This document shows positions 45,838 to 58,591 of a stretch of DNA of 64,000 nt, in pieces. Every line of letters starts with the position of its first letter. The first letter of the stretch is position 1. The notes under the pieces are model-generated. The model was not told where the DNA came from. It saw only the letters and a list, made by a program, of their open reading frames with translations, and did no database searches. The translations under genes and the position numbers were made by a program. Source of the stretch: Adiantum capillus-veneris (Eukaryota; Streptophyta; Polypodiopsida; Polypodiales; Pteridaceae); NCBI GenBank assembly GCA_014529385.2, contig CM043955.1:146998640-147062639 (forward strand), in the 5' to 3' direction.

Positions 45838-47882
45838 TCACTTGCCCCATCGATGGTATTTAGCACTATGATAGGCTCTCCTCTGGGACTCATAATCATT
45901 AGTGAGTCTTTCCTTTGTTTCTTCATGTTTCTCTAATGTTGGTTGGATAGGGATTGGAGCTGGTGTGTCATGACAATTTGCCGGTTTACCCAACGGGTCT
46001 TCCATCAATGATTGAGCCGTCTCGATCATCTTTTTACACATATCCAACCTCTGTTTTTCTATTTTTGCATATGGATAAGTCATCCATCTTTGCTCCTGGG
46101 ATTGGTTCTTTTTAAGTCGAGCTTCATAAGCTTTTAGAAGCGCATCCAGCTGCTCATTTACCTTGTCTGCCAGTACAGATCCTCCTGATCCCACACTTTT
46201 GCGCTCTTTTATTTCCTTGGATGCTATGGCTGATGTGGTGTGTGAGCTTAAGCTAGCTAGATCCTCGAACCGCTCCAATCTGTTCTTTGTATGTTTCAAC
46301 TCATCGGATAGGGCTGCTTGCTCTCGTTCTTTCCTAGCTTTCCTACGCACCTTTCTAGCTTTCCAAGTGCTTATCTGATTTTTCGTTTCTGAACTTTGGG
46401 CATCGGTTTTTGGTTCTTCTACTATGGGTTCGTTCGTCCTTCTTTGGGCTTGGGCTCGTGTTACCACCTGAATAGGTATGATTGTTTCATTTTCCAATCC
46501 TCCACTGGAAGGTACTGTTTCTAACAGGTTCAAGGTGGTTTTTGCTCCTTTGCTCGGGTTTTTAGGGCAATCGGGAATCAAATGAGTAATTCCACATCTG
46601 GGCAATACGCATTGACTTTAATGATTTCATCACGAGGACAGTCTCTCAGCCAATGGTCTTCGTCACACTTGTAACAGGGTCCCTTGAGTTGTTGAGGTGC
46701 TCCTTGAGCCCCTCTTTGCTGGTAATCTTGTCTCTGTCCGCCCATGCCTCCATTGGGTATGAACAACAATGTTCGTTCATCTAAGCTATATCTTCCTTCT
46801 CCTGCGGCCTGTGCAGTAGTTGGCGGTCCTTGATTCCCTATCATGCTCCATGGTTCTGGTGTCGAGGGTTCTTCTGGTGGATAGTAGACAGGGTTTGTCG
46901 CATATCCATTGGGATCTTCATAATATGCATGCATAGGCATCAATGAATTTTCTTCTGATTCAGTTACCGTTGGTGTGTATCTTATACCAACTGGTCGTAA
47001 ACCTGGTAGGGGTGGTTGTTGCCCCAACACCGGTTGTGGTCTTTCTACACCTACAGGTCCTGGTAAGTTGCCTGCTTGATATCTTGGCATCAGTAGTACT
47101 TGAGGGGAATCTACTGGAGCTTGGGGAGCATAAGGTCTCTCTCTCACATATCCCTTGTTATCATAACATTCCTCGGTCCCATGGTTTGTCCATTTTTGTT
47201 CAATAGCACACCACTTGGGCCGTTTAGCCTGGGGTTTGGCGTACAAGTCGATCTTTTTTAGAACTTCATCTACGAGCTGCTCCTGGTTTACCACAATTTT
47301 TCCTTTCAGTGTTGTCTTGGAAGACTTGCTCCCACTTTGTTGTGAAGATGAATTGTCATCAAGGACCTTGAACTCCCCTTCTTTGTAGACCGCACAATTG
47401 TCCACAAGGTACAGAGCCTCCTCGGTCAATTCATTCAACGTCGTGCTCCTCTTCATATGTAAGTCTTTCTGGAGATCTGCATTCCTTAGTCCTTGGATGA
47501 ATATCAGCATAAGTCTGGACTGAGTTGGAAGTTCTTCAACAGGACAGAACTTAACATACCTTTTTAGTCTTAGGGCTGCCTTCCGTACAGATTCTCCATC
47601 TTTTTGTTTGAATTTATGGATTTGTGAGACGGTATTATGAGTTATTCCCCTTTGATAGAATTCCTCAATAAATTTGTCAAACACTTCCTCCATTGACTCA
47701 AAGTCTCTATGCTCCACAGAGTCAAACCAAGTTGCAGCATCATCCTCTAGGGTTAGTCCAAACCCTACAAATTGGGTAGGAAAATCTAACACCTCTTCGG
47801 CTCTAATTACATGCACAAAGGCTACTACATGATCTCTTGGGTCTCTGTTTCCTGTGTATTTCTTGTTTACCCATTTTTGCAC
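45838..47882 (-). pseudogene. gag: GyM gag core with two CX2CX3HX4C knuckles
   Basis: The gag domain spans about 47880-47400: YTGNRDPRDHVVAFVHVIRA, DDAATWFDSVEHRD, KFIEEFYQRG and HKFKQKDGESVRKAALRLKRY are standard Ty3/Gypsy gag landmarks. A Pro-rich linker follows, then CYKCDEDHWLRDC and, one frameshift later near 46600, CPRCGITHLIPDC. Both knuckles have three residues, not four, before His. A Lys/Arg/Glu-rich helical tract follows to 45838. A second long frame at 45926-45636 overlaps and continues toward protease. Confidence 0.88.
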
Positions 47883-47916
47883 TTGAGAAGGTCTATTTCT
47901 GCGATGGTCTACAAAC

Positions 47917-49166
47917 CTACAAATCTCGATACACCTCCTCAGGCCTTCTATAATAGGCTGGTTCCTCTCCCAACGGTGCTCCTAAGCCATAATTTCTAAC
48001 GGTTCTCGCTGGAGGTGGTTCATCTCTTCGAACTCGTTCCATGGGTGGTCCTCCAGGCTCGGTCGACCCTTGTGTCTTTGGCTTACTCTCTGCTTGATAC
48101 CTTGAGTAGTGTGGTGGTTCTTGCAAATCCCTGAGCCCTCGTGCGGCTTGATAACCGTCTCGGTTTTGGTCTGGTTCCATTGTTGCACTCTGTCAAAGCC
48201 ATGCCTGCAATGATGGCTGGTTTGCTGGTTGGTCTTGGTTGTTGAATGCTTGTGGCCTGGTGGAATGTGAGGTAGTGTCATACTCATCTGAAAATGGATT
48301 TGTTGACTTTCTTGGTGTGTGGACGGCTCTCGGCATTTCCTCAGGGCATATGTTGATGCTCCTGGTCCTGTTGCTCTTTCTACTTCCTCTGGGAGAATAC
48401 GCTGGTATTCTCGCCTGTATCTATCAACAAAAACTATGCCCTTCCCCGTAGCAGTTTCATAAGAGAATAAGTAGAGAACCTTGTCTTTGCTTAGTTCATT
48501 TACATATGGTTCTTTGCTGCAAAAGTAAGAGACAATACCCTCACTCTCATGTTTGTAGATTCCCACATTCTCGTTATAAGTTGGAATCCTGGTTGTTTTC
48601 TTATCATACATAAAAATAGCTCCGGGCCGATCAATGTTTGGTGGCGGTTCTTGAGTTTCTGAAACCATTTCTCCTTTTGCCACGTTATCTCCATATCTGT
48701 TGTAATCTTCAGGGTTGCTAACTATTAAATAGTGGTTCCCCTTTTCGTCTCGGAATCTATCTCCATCATCATACACTCGGATCATCTCCAATCTTTGTGT
48801 TGGCTTCTCTTTGATACAAATGCACTTGCGGCCTCGACAGTCAGAATAGACTAGGGCTTCTCTTGAGTTTGTTCCCTCTAAGAAGATCACCGTGAGCCTG
48901 GAATCATTCAAAGGATTTTGGGAGGTGCTTCCTCCTCGCATAGGTCCATCATAGGTGAAATCTCCTGGCTGTTGACTACCCATCATGAAGAAAGATTTGT
49001 CTGACGAAGTGTCAGTATCACTAACTTCCTCAATAATTGGTGCTAGCGGATCTAGCCTTTCCTTAGTTACACTCTCTTCGGTGCACACTAAGCTACCTTG
49101 GTCACCTGCCACCTTCTGGTCTCTAACAATGTATCTTCCTGATCTTAAATTCATCAAACTTATCAA
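47917..49166 (-). pseudogene. gag: GyM gag N-terminal region
   Basis: The frame from 49166 begins MISLMNLRSGRYIVRDQK and runs through acidic and aromatic text to LPEEVERATGPGAS near 48300. It then shifts to the frame of 48180-47917 (PDQNRDGYQAARGLRDLQEP), and shifts again by one base near 47910 into the gag core at 47882. LRSGR-type starts occur in plant Gypsy gag. The function of this 300-residue extension is unknown. Confidence 0.7.
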
Positions 49167-49576
49167 TGTAATTTATCACAAATTCAACCACTCACCTAGC
49201 AATGGGTCAGCTTCTGCACAACTTCTTGCCCTATTGCTGAATATACTTGTACACAAGCGTTTTAATTTCGGCAATTGAATCAAAGCATTTATCTACTAGA
49301 GGTTATCTTAGTAATGATTGGTATAACTGGAGAGTTAATCTCAACCACTACTGTATTTTATACACCGCTGATGTTCTGGATTAGGTTTGCTAATTTGGAA
49401 CAATACTTCCCTCTAATGTTGGCCAATTTACGCGAAAAAGTCTGAATTTAGTCTTTGCTTTGTCAAATGGGCAAACAAGGTCCAAATTCACTTTTGAAAG
49501 AAGTTCTGGAACCCTTAAGCCAAATGGAACCTCACTGTCTAGGCCAGGTCAAATTTTCTCTGCAGTATGCCCCAAT

Positions 49577-49600
49577 AGACATCCTACGCGTAGGATGTCT
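49577..49600. repeat. 24-bp palindrome, copy 1 (perfect)
   Basis: Half-site AGACATCCTACG followed by its exact reverse complement. Confidence 0.95.
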
Positions 49601-49852
49601 CCTGTTGTGTTTTGCTTGGATTTTTGCACTATTGTTTCCCTTTGTTGTGTTGAGCTTACAACTGCTTTTACTTTTTGATTTGGACACCTATTAGCTGGTC
49701 AATGAGTCAGAAATCTGTTCCGACAGCCTATTTATAGTATTGATCAGTCTAATCAACTCCAAATTGGACCAAAATTGACTAGCAGGCTTGCTTTAGGCTG
49801 TATAACACCTTGCAATGCCCAAAGTCAAAGTCTGGCTTCATTTTCTTGCATT

Positions 49853-49876
49853 AGACATCCTACGTGTAGGATGTAT
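49853..49876. repeat. 24-bp palindrome, copy 2
   Basis: Half-site AGACATCCTACG intact; the second half has a central C-to-T change and an altered last two bases. Confidence 0.93.
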
Positions 49877-49977
49877 TTTTCTTCAGAATGGCTTTAAACT
49901 CTAGTCTTAAGCTCCCCTTGAGTTGCTGATCACTTTGGTATACTCAGAATTCAGTTTGGAGTCCCAAATCACTTAGA

Positions 49978-50001
49978 AGACATCCTACGTGTAGGATGTC
50001 T
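49978..50001. repeat. 24-bp palindrome, copy 3
   Basis: Same as copy 1 except one central base (CGTG in place of CGCG). Confidence 0.93.
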
Positions 50002-50419
50002 TTTTGACCTGTTTGACCCCAGATTTGTCTCACAGCTTTCCTTTGATGTCAATATTCCAGTGGTATGCTTAGATTTTGATTTGGATGTCAAAAGACCCAA
50101 ACTTCAGCCGTTTTTTCTTTTTCAATCGAAAGTGCTAAAATCCACTTTAAACCCAATTTTCTTACCCAAATGAGGTGAAACCCCTTTCAGTCACTCAATA
50201 TATCATGCAAGACACACTCATGCAGCCATCTTATGGTTTTGGTCTCAAGTTAATGTTTTGGCACTATTTGGGTAGGATGTCTAGCAATTTCAGCCTATCT
50301 GGCATTATCCTATCAAGATATGGCCAAATTTTCCCTTTCCAGTTGAAAATAGGGTAAACCCTACCCTCTGAACACACGGGTCAACTCAAAATCTCAAAAT
50401 TCCTCCCAGATTGGCTTGT

Positions 50420-50443
50420 AGACATCCTACGCGTAGGATGTCT
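50420..50443. repeat. 24-bp palindrome, copy 4 (perfect)
   Basis: Identical to copy 1 over 24 bases. Confidence 0.95.
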
Positions 50444-50972
50444 CCTGGCTTAAAATTAAAGTTTTTTCTGACAGGAATGCTTCTGATGCTCTGTAGATAT
50501 ATCAGAAACACTCACAGTAACTTTTGGAATTCAATTAGGCTTTCAACCACACTTTTGCGTCTTTATGCGTCTTTTACAATCTTGTAATGATTCTACTAAG
50601 CAAGTGTACATACATGAAATGCTCTAGATTTGAATCATGATGTCCTACTTACTCTACTCCTACCTATCATGAAGAAATGGTGATAATGGTGTTTTTGGTT
50701 GCTTTTTGGCCTCTCCTGACTCTCAAGCTCACCTCTCACCGCTTCTTCCACTCCAACTCCTACTCTAGAACTCGACTACTACCTAAATATACCTAAGTCT
50801 ACCTCCTCTACCTAAGTCGAAGGATCTAGGCCAGACACACGCTTCATAAACTCCCTCTAAGACCTAGAGAGTCCTCAACCCTCTGATCCTATCTAAATGT
50901 AAAGCGAGACTCTTGGCAAGCCAAAAATCCCAATCCTCAAGGATTAGTCTCGGTCATCTACCCAAGGTTTTC

Positions 50973-50991
50973 GTCCCCGGCAGCGGCGCCA
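50973..50991 (-). other. GyM primer binding site
   Basis: The minus strand reads TGGCGCCGCTGCCGGGGAC, one base after the LTR end. It strongly resembles the TGGCGCCGTTGCCGGGGA site of Athila/Tat-type plant Gypsy elements. Confidence 0.93.
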
Positions 50992-50992
50992 A

Positions 50993-51541
50993 TGTTGGAC
51001 GGGTACGCCGCGACGGACGTCAGCACAGCGAGAACTCACCTAACAAGTAATGTCAGCTAAGGACGAAGCTCGACCCGCAGGCGTGTGGAAGCAAGCATAA
51101 GGTGTCAACATACACTCGACCGACTCTTAATTAATTCCTACAGATGTCTCTACCAATTGTCTAAGTCACAGCCTTCAAGAGTACAAAAGAGGAAACTTCC
51201 TACAACGCTTGTTAGAGCCAAACACCATCAAACACTTTTGAAACACCATAGAACTTGAAGGAGACCCTACTAATACCTATAGGCATGTAGGATATCTGGC
51301 CGAAATCTACAGGTCTTCGTTTCCAAAATCTGAAGTGCCTAATGTGTAGTTCTACTCAATGTGAACGTGTGGATATGCTGCAATGCGACATCAGATAGCG
51401 TATGCTCCCAAACGACCGATGAAGCTCGTAGAAGGAGCTCTCAAAGCCAGACTGTACGCGCGCAATGTTGGTATCGGCGCGTAGCTCTAGTCGGGGACAA
51501 CACGTTTCACTTTTCCGCACTCGATTCCGACCACCGTAGCA
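50993..51541 (-). repeat. GyM 5' LTR, truncated
   Basis: It aligns with 36416-37024 but lacks about 60 bp present there (36705-36765) and stops at 51541, where CoC starts with TGTTAAG. The remaining 330 bp of the LTR are not seen in the window. Confidence 0.9.
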
Positions 51542-52297
51542 TGTTAAGTATGGAGCCTGATTTACCCTTGTAATTTTCTGTGGTAAAAGCGCACATTTGT
51601 AAGGCCCCCATTATGAGGAGAAGCCATCGTGCGTGAAGGACAATCACTCACCGGAAACCAAAATTTTCACGGGCAAGAATCAGGGGCAACTTTAGGGGCC
51701 TCGGGGGCGAAGGCCCCCGAGAATTTTTTTTCCGCTCGCCGAAATATTATGGCCGGACGGCAGCCGAAAAGTGGTCGGAAAACAACCGGTAGGTTGGTCG
51801 GTGGCCGGTAGTCAATGGCCGGTGGCCGGTGGCCGAATTCAATGGCCGGTGGCTGAATTCAAAAGTGGACTTGTCTTCTCAAGGGCGGCCACACATGGGC
51901 GGATTAGAGGGTCCGATTTGGACTTATCTACACAAGGGCGGCTACACATGGATCCCTCTCATGAGAGAGGGCAGCCCTTTTGGCCTATAAAAGGACGCCA
52001 TTTCTACACACATATAGTGTGAAGTTGATGCAACAAGGTGAGTGTGAGGTGGTGAGAGTGAAGCAAGGCGGGAGCTCTATTGAGGGTTTAATCCCTTTGT
52101 AAACTTCTTCTTGGTTTGAAGTGCTAAAGCCATTGAGTGGCTGCTTTCCCGTGGACGTAGCCCACATTGGGTGAACCACATATATCGTGTGTACTCTCTC
52201 TCTCTCTCTACTCTATAATCTCTTGTGTGTGAAATCTAACTCTCTCCATTAAGTAATCTACTCAAATATCTATTTAGCTACGTCTTATTTCCTAACA
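51542..52297 (+). repeat. CoC 5' LTR (756 bp)
   Basis: TGTTA...TAACA termini, then the primer site two bases later. A GC-rich part (51760-51860) has short ggccggtggcc-type tandem repeats. TATAAAAG at 51986-51993 is the promoter TATA. Confidence 0.87.
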
Positions 52298-52299
52298 GC

Positions 52300-52311
52300 T
52301 GGTATCAGAGC
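52300..52311 (+). other. CoC primer binding site
   Basis: TGGTATCAGAGC, two bases after the LTR. Confidence 0.93.
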
Positions 52312-52370
52312 AAGGTTTGCTCGTAGCTAAATTATCTCAAGGAAAGGATTCCTTGAATTGAGTGAGAGTT

Positions 52371-53562
52371 ATGGCAGAGGAAGGGAAGCTCAAGATTGAG
52401 AAGTTCAACGGAAAAAACTACCAACATTGGAAGATGCAGATTGAAGACTATCTCTACCAGAAGGACCTCTATTTGCCACTAGGCGGTCTTGCGAAGAAGC
52501 CCGCAAGAATGGCAGATGAAGCATGGATTGTCCTTGATTGAAAGGCACTGGGAAAAATCCGGTTAAGCTTGGCGTCAACGGTGGCCTTCAATGTTTCGAA
52601 GATGAAGACCACGGAGGACTTGATGAAGTCACTTGACGACTTCTACGAGAAACCATCAGCATCCAATAAGGTATTTCTTATGACGCGCTTGTTCAATCTA
52701 AAGATGGTAGAGAATGGTTCAATTGCAGAACACCTAAATGACTTTAACACAAACATAAGTCAACTTCGATTGGTGAAAATCAATTTCGATGATGAAGTGC
52801 GAGATCTCCTTATACTATCATCTCTACCGGATAGTTGGGATAGCCTTGTGATGGCTGTAAGTAATTCTATCTCTGGTACAAATACTCTTAAGTTTAATGA
52901 TGTTGTGAGTGTTCTCCTAAGAGAGGAAATACGAAGGAGAAGCACAAGAGAATCATCAAGTGCTGCATTGTCAGTGGAAACAAGAGGACGGCCTAAGGAG
53001 AGGTTCAAAAGCCAAAAGGGTCGTGATCACTCAAGACGGAGCAAGTCACGCACAAAGTCAGTTCTTGAATGTTGGAACTGCGGCAAGAAGGGCCACGTCA
53101 AGAAGGATTGCTGGTCCAAGAAGAAGAAGGAGACTGAGTCTCAAGACAACAAGCCAACATCGGAGGCCAATGTGGCAGGTAAAGTAGAGCAAGATGCTCT
53201 AATTCTCTCATTAGACAACGTGTCTAATTCTTGGATAGTAGATTCCGGGGCTTCATTCCATGCCACACCACACAAGAAACATTTCCAAGATTACACCAAA
53301 GGTAATTTTGGGTATGTATACTTGGGAGATGATGAAGCTTGTGAGATTGTCGGCAAAGGTACAGTTTCTGTCAAAACTGCTAACGGAAATGAATGGAAGC
53401 TTAAAGATGTTAGGCATGTTCCTTCTCTTCGCAAAAATTTGATCTCTATAGGACAATTGGACAATGAAGGTCACAACATTGCATTCGGAAACAAATGGTG
53501 GAAGATCTCAAAGGGATCTTTGGTGGTTGCCAAGGGAGAAAAGGTCGGTACCCTTTTGAACA
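52371..53562 (+). pseudogene. gag-pol: CoC gag-protease pseudogene
   Basis: It starts MAEEGKLKIEKFNGKNYQHW, a classic Copia gag opening. TGA at 52539-52541 interrupts gag where CGA (Arg) is the likely ancestor. It then stays open with LPDSWDSLVMAVSNS, knuckle CWNCGKKGHVKKDC, protease VDSGASFHATP with intact Asp, and RKNLISIGQLDNEGH. At KVGTLLN it runs into foreign DNA. Confidence 0.92.
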
Positions 53563-53565
53563 TTT

Positions 53566-53726
53566 TCTCTCCCCAAATCCTTTTTAACAGCCTCGGCTAA
53601 GTCATCCTTGGCTTGCTGTACCTCTTTCTCAAGGTCCTCATCGGACCCTCTGATGGCATTCTCAACAATCTCCTTACCAAATCTAGAAGCTGGGATTTTC
53701 TCTCTGTAAGATTCTAAAGCTATTGC
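53566..53726 (-). other. Exon-like antisense tract (possible captured host exon)
   Basis: The minus strand has CCAATAG directly before an open frame encoding about 53 residues, including ESYREKIPASRFGKEIVENA and EDLEKEVQQAKDDLAEAVKK. The text is charged, helical, free of transposon motifs and preceded by a splice-acceptor-like AG. I do not recognise the protein. The tract abuts the truncated end of CoC. Confidence 0.4.
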
Positions 53727-55200
<1,474 letters not shown>

Positions 55201-55254
55201 TGCTTTTGCTCTTGTTAGTTATGCCTAGACTTTCTATGAAAGAAGAGTACTATA

Positions 55255-55435
55255 TCAAGCACAAACTTCACAATATGGAAGCAACATATGCTTGATGTTT
55301 TGGCCAATATGGGCGTTACCATGCCATTGAAAGAGCATAAAGAGGGTGTTTACATTGAAGATGAGTGGGAAGAGCTTGATGCTTGTGTTATGGAGACCAT
55401 TGCCAAAGTTAACAAAGAGCTTAGTGTCAGCTAGT
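55255..55435 (+). pseudogene. gag: CoD gag fragment
   Basis: Text FTIWKQHMLDVLANMGVTMP, EDEWEELDACVMETIAKVNK matches the N-terminal Copia gag pattern also seen in CoB. The frame ends at TAG and joins directly to protease-end sequence, so roughly 1 kb is missing. Confidence 0.8.
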
Positions 55436-55439
55436 CAGC

Positions 55440-57256
55440 TTGATGACTTGGGCTACACTACCATTTTTGGCAATGGTTTTTAGATGATTCACAAGGGAAA
55501 TTTGGTCATCTTGAAATGCCAAATTTTTGGCTCATTGTACACTTTGTATGTTTCTAGTGTGAAAGGTAATTCCATTTATGTTGTGAGGTTGTCTTCTACT
55601 GAGTTGTGGCATAGTCGACTTGGTCATATGAGTCAAAAAGGAATGAAACAACTTCAATGTTTGGGCTACTTACCTATCTTAAACTATTTTGATTTTAGCT
55701 TGTGTAAGCATTGTATTTATGGCAAACAAACTAGATTTACCACTTTACCATTGAATTGAGAGTTGAAAAATCCTCTAGACTTGGTACATAGTGATCTATG
55801 TGGACCTATGCCGCATATCTCTAGGGAGGCATTACATTTCCTAACATTTTTAGATGACTCTATTTGAAGGGTGTGGGTCTACTCGTTGAAGAGGAAAGAT
55901 GATTTTTTTGCTTTGTTTCAAAAATTCCTTGCAATGCTAGAGAACCAGATAGGCAATAAGATGAAGGCTTTACGCATTGACAACGAGGGAGAGTATGTCT
56001 CCATTGAGTTTAAGAATATTTGTAGCAAAAGATGCATTAGGCAACACTTTACTACACCATTTCACACTTGCTCAAAATGGAATTGTTGAGCATATGAATA
56101 TGAAAATTCAAGAGAGAGTCATAGCCATGTTCTCTAAGGCAAAATTACCTCCAAAGATTTGGGGAAGGGTTGTTATGACAACAATTTGCATTATCAATCA
56201 TTTGCCTACTACACCATTGAACTATTAGATTTTGTAGGAAATGTGGAATGACAAGAAGCCAAACTACGACAAATTATGTGTATTTGGGTGTGAGGCATTT
56301 CACATGTCCCCCTAAAGAGCTACACAAGAAGTTAGATCCCAAATCACACAAATGCAACTTCATCAAATGGAGAGATGGGCTATTGCCTCTGGCACCCAAA
56401 ACCTAAAAAGGTCATTCAAAGCTCATAGGTTATCTTTAATGAGTCAAATATGCCAAACAAACCTATTAGAGAGGTTGAGTGTCGCAAGGTTAGATTCGAT
56501 GACGTAGCCTCAAGTGGAATTAAATAAACAAATCAGTCTATTAATGACGTCTCTACCGCTCCGGAGAGAGTAGAGTCCATCAATCAAGCAATGAGGAGAT
56601 CTACACAAGTCTATCATACCCTTGAACGTTTTCAATTTGGGTTAGACTATTTGTTAGTCACTGATTACAGAGAGCCTACGAGGCTATTTAGATGGAAGAT
56701 AGCCTGAGGTGGGAGCTAACAATGCAATTTGATATAACTTGATTATGGCAAATGAGACTTGGCAAATGATAGAGTTGCGAGAGGGGAAACAGGCCTTGCC
56801 TTGCAATGGGCGTATAAGAAAAAGTACACAACAGAAGATCTCAAGCCTAAGTATAAGGCTAGATTGGTTGCTAAGGGATTCAAGCAGAAGAAAGGTGTGG
56901 ATTTTGATGAGATTTTCTCTCCCGTAGTCAAGATGACTACATTACCTCTTGTGCTTGGACTAGTAGCCACTAAGGACATAGAACTTGTCCAGATAGACAT
57001 GAAGGCGGATTTTCTTCATGGGAATCTCAAAGATGTCTACGTGAATTAGCCAAAGGTTTTGAAGTTGAGCAGGAAAAGCCTATGAGGACGGAGCTGGTGT
57101 GTAGATTGCATAAGGCATTGCATGGCCTAAAACAAGGCTCAAGGTAGTGGTACCAAAACTTTGACAAGTACATGCACTCCCAAGGTTAAGTATGGAGCCA
57201 TGAAGATCATTGTTTGTATACCTCAAAGTTGAAGGATGGTTCACTTATCATCTTAA
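55440..57256 (+). pseudogene. pol: CoD integrase and first half of RT
   Basis: Integrase: LWHSRLGHMSQKGMKQL, CKHCIYGKQT, LVHSDLCGPMPH, ALRIDNEGEYVS, then frameshifted. The span 56230-56740 is coding-like but badly broken. [37 protein letters not shown] and QIDMKADFLHG. The RT text stops after KLKDGSLIIL at 57253, where the inserted element starts. Confidence 0.85.
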
Positions 57257-58587
57257 CACTAGAATAGTAACCTAACAGGACATAAAAGTTTCCTTTCAGG
57301 GTTTTGGGAAAAAATTCCAAAACCATAGTAGATCCACTCATTTTGAAAAATCCTTTCATGAGCTTATAGTTCAATAACTACATATGGAAAAAATTGAGAA
57401 ACTTGTAATTTTTCTCATCCCTTGGTCACTACAAGCCTCCAAAGTTGATGGACCAGTGCATTTTGCCCAAAACAGCAATTTCTTATTGCATATAAATAAG
57501 AGTGGGGATTTTTTGTAGGACATGAGATAAAATGCCCAGTTAACTTCAATGGGTTGGTGACCAAAACATATGGTTGCTTTTACCTCACTAATTTTTTTTT
57601 GGGCAAAGAAAATAGGTACAAAAAAGTTGCATTTTTGCCATTCTGCGGACCTATCATCAAAGTTTCTATAGTCACGCTCAATACAGATACTATATACATG
57701 TTTTTTTAGTTCCCTTTGGGCGTTTGGATTCAAAAGGAGCCATGGAGCATGTCAAAAGGATAATGTATCTCTTACAATTGAAACCTCGGGGGCAATGATA
57801 AAGTGCTAAATACAACAAACATGAAAAAAAACTGGGTCTAGCATTATGACCTCTAGAAACCCATAGAAACTACTCAATATCTAGCCAAGTTTGTAGTCTA
57901 TGATTAGATATGGTTACTACCTACAAAATACACACAATTGGCCTAAGAAACTAGCAATATTGAGAAAGTTATACTTGCTACTCTAAAATGTATCGTATTC
58001 TTCAACAATAAAAAAACTCAACCATCATCATATACTATGCTATATAGCATATTAGGTCCCCCAAAACTCAAGGAAGATTAGCTTTATGTTATACATTACA
58101 CTTACACAATCAAATTTGAATTTGGGTATCAAGAAAGCCACCAAAAAAATCATAAAAGTGCTAATTTTGGCCAAAAAACAGGATTATGCAATTCTTGTAA
58201 ATTGGTCATAACTTTCAATTTTAACACTTAGCTCTCCCTACAAGCATCAAAACATGTTGAGAACTATGAAGGCCTAACCTCTAGCCATCTAAACCTCACA
58301 AACATGAAGTTTACAGTGGTATAGTTGCCAAAAATTGAAAAAAAGCCAAAAACAGGACCCTTTTTTTCACACAGTTTAGGTTCAAAAATGTTGTGCAAGA
58401 TAAGGTTAATGGTGAGATCGATACTCGAAAAAAATGCTAAGTTTTTTTCAGCTCATAAGGCAACTTTGTGGATATATAGCACTTAGAAATTCATTTTCAT
58501 AATCTTCAAATAATTCAAGCAAAATGACCACTTAACAGGACACAAAAGTGTCCAAGGACATAAAAGTGTCCTGTTACCATTCTAGTG
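57257..58587. mobile_element. Non-autonomous TIR element with TTAA target duplication (piggyBac-like candidate)
   Basis: It begins CACTAGAATAGTAAC and ends with the reverse complement of CACTAGAATGGTAAC, so 14 of 15 terminal bases match. Both ends are flanked by TTAA (57253-57256 and 58588-58591). Removing the element with one TTAA joins the Copia RT in frame into ILYVDDMLIVG. The interior is AT-rich, 1,331 bp in all, with no transposase-like frame. GGACAC-AAAA-GTGTCC hairpins lie near the right end. TTAA and a CACTAGAA start resemble piggyBac ends (CCCTAGAA); a TA-target or other family remains possible. Confidence 0.72.
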
Positions 58588-58591
58588 TTAA

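Larger units (their letters stand above)
49167..50972 (-). other. GyM leader (about 1.8 kb) with palindromic repeats
   Basis: Untranslated leader between primer site and gag. It contains four copies of a 24-bp palindrome and one half copy (50272-50282). No coding frame is convincing. Leaders of this length are known in large plant Gypsy elements. Confidence 0.75.
36416..51541 (-). mobile_element. GyM: 15-kb antisense Ty3/Gypsy element with extra 3' region
   Basis: Read on the minus strand: truncated 5' LTR (51541-50993), primer site, 1.8-kb leader, gag, protease, RT, RNase H, integrase, a 3.2-kb extra coding region, purine tract and 3' LTR (37352-36416). The two LTR segments align with many substitutions and a deletion of about 60 bp, so it is considerably older than Gy1. 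Its 5' LTR is cut by CoC at 51542. Confidence 0.93.
51542..53562 (+). mobile_element. CoC: Copia element, 5' part only, inside the GyM LTR
   Basis: A 756-bp LTR, primer site, gag and protease, ending abruptly near 53562 in unrelated DNA. No integrase, RT or 3' LTR of this family is present in the window. Confidence 0.9.

Noticed and set aside
57184-57200. ttaagtatggagcc shared between CoD RT and the CoC LTR start (51544-51557)
   Set aside because: At 57184 it lies within RT codons (SQG.VWSHEDHCLY), and similarity does not extend; treated as coincidence.
57257-57262. CACTA-superfamily transposon, because the TIR starts CACTA
   Set aside because: CACTA elements make 3-bp duplications; here the flanking 3 bp differ (taa and tta) while TTAA matches perfectly.
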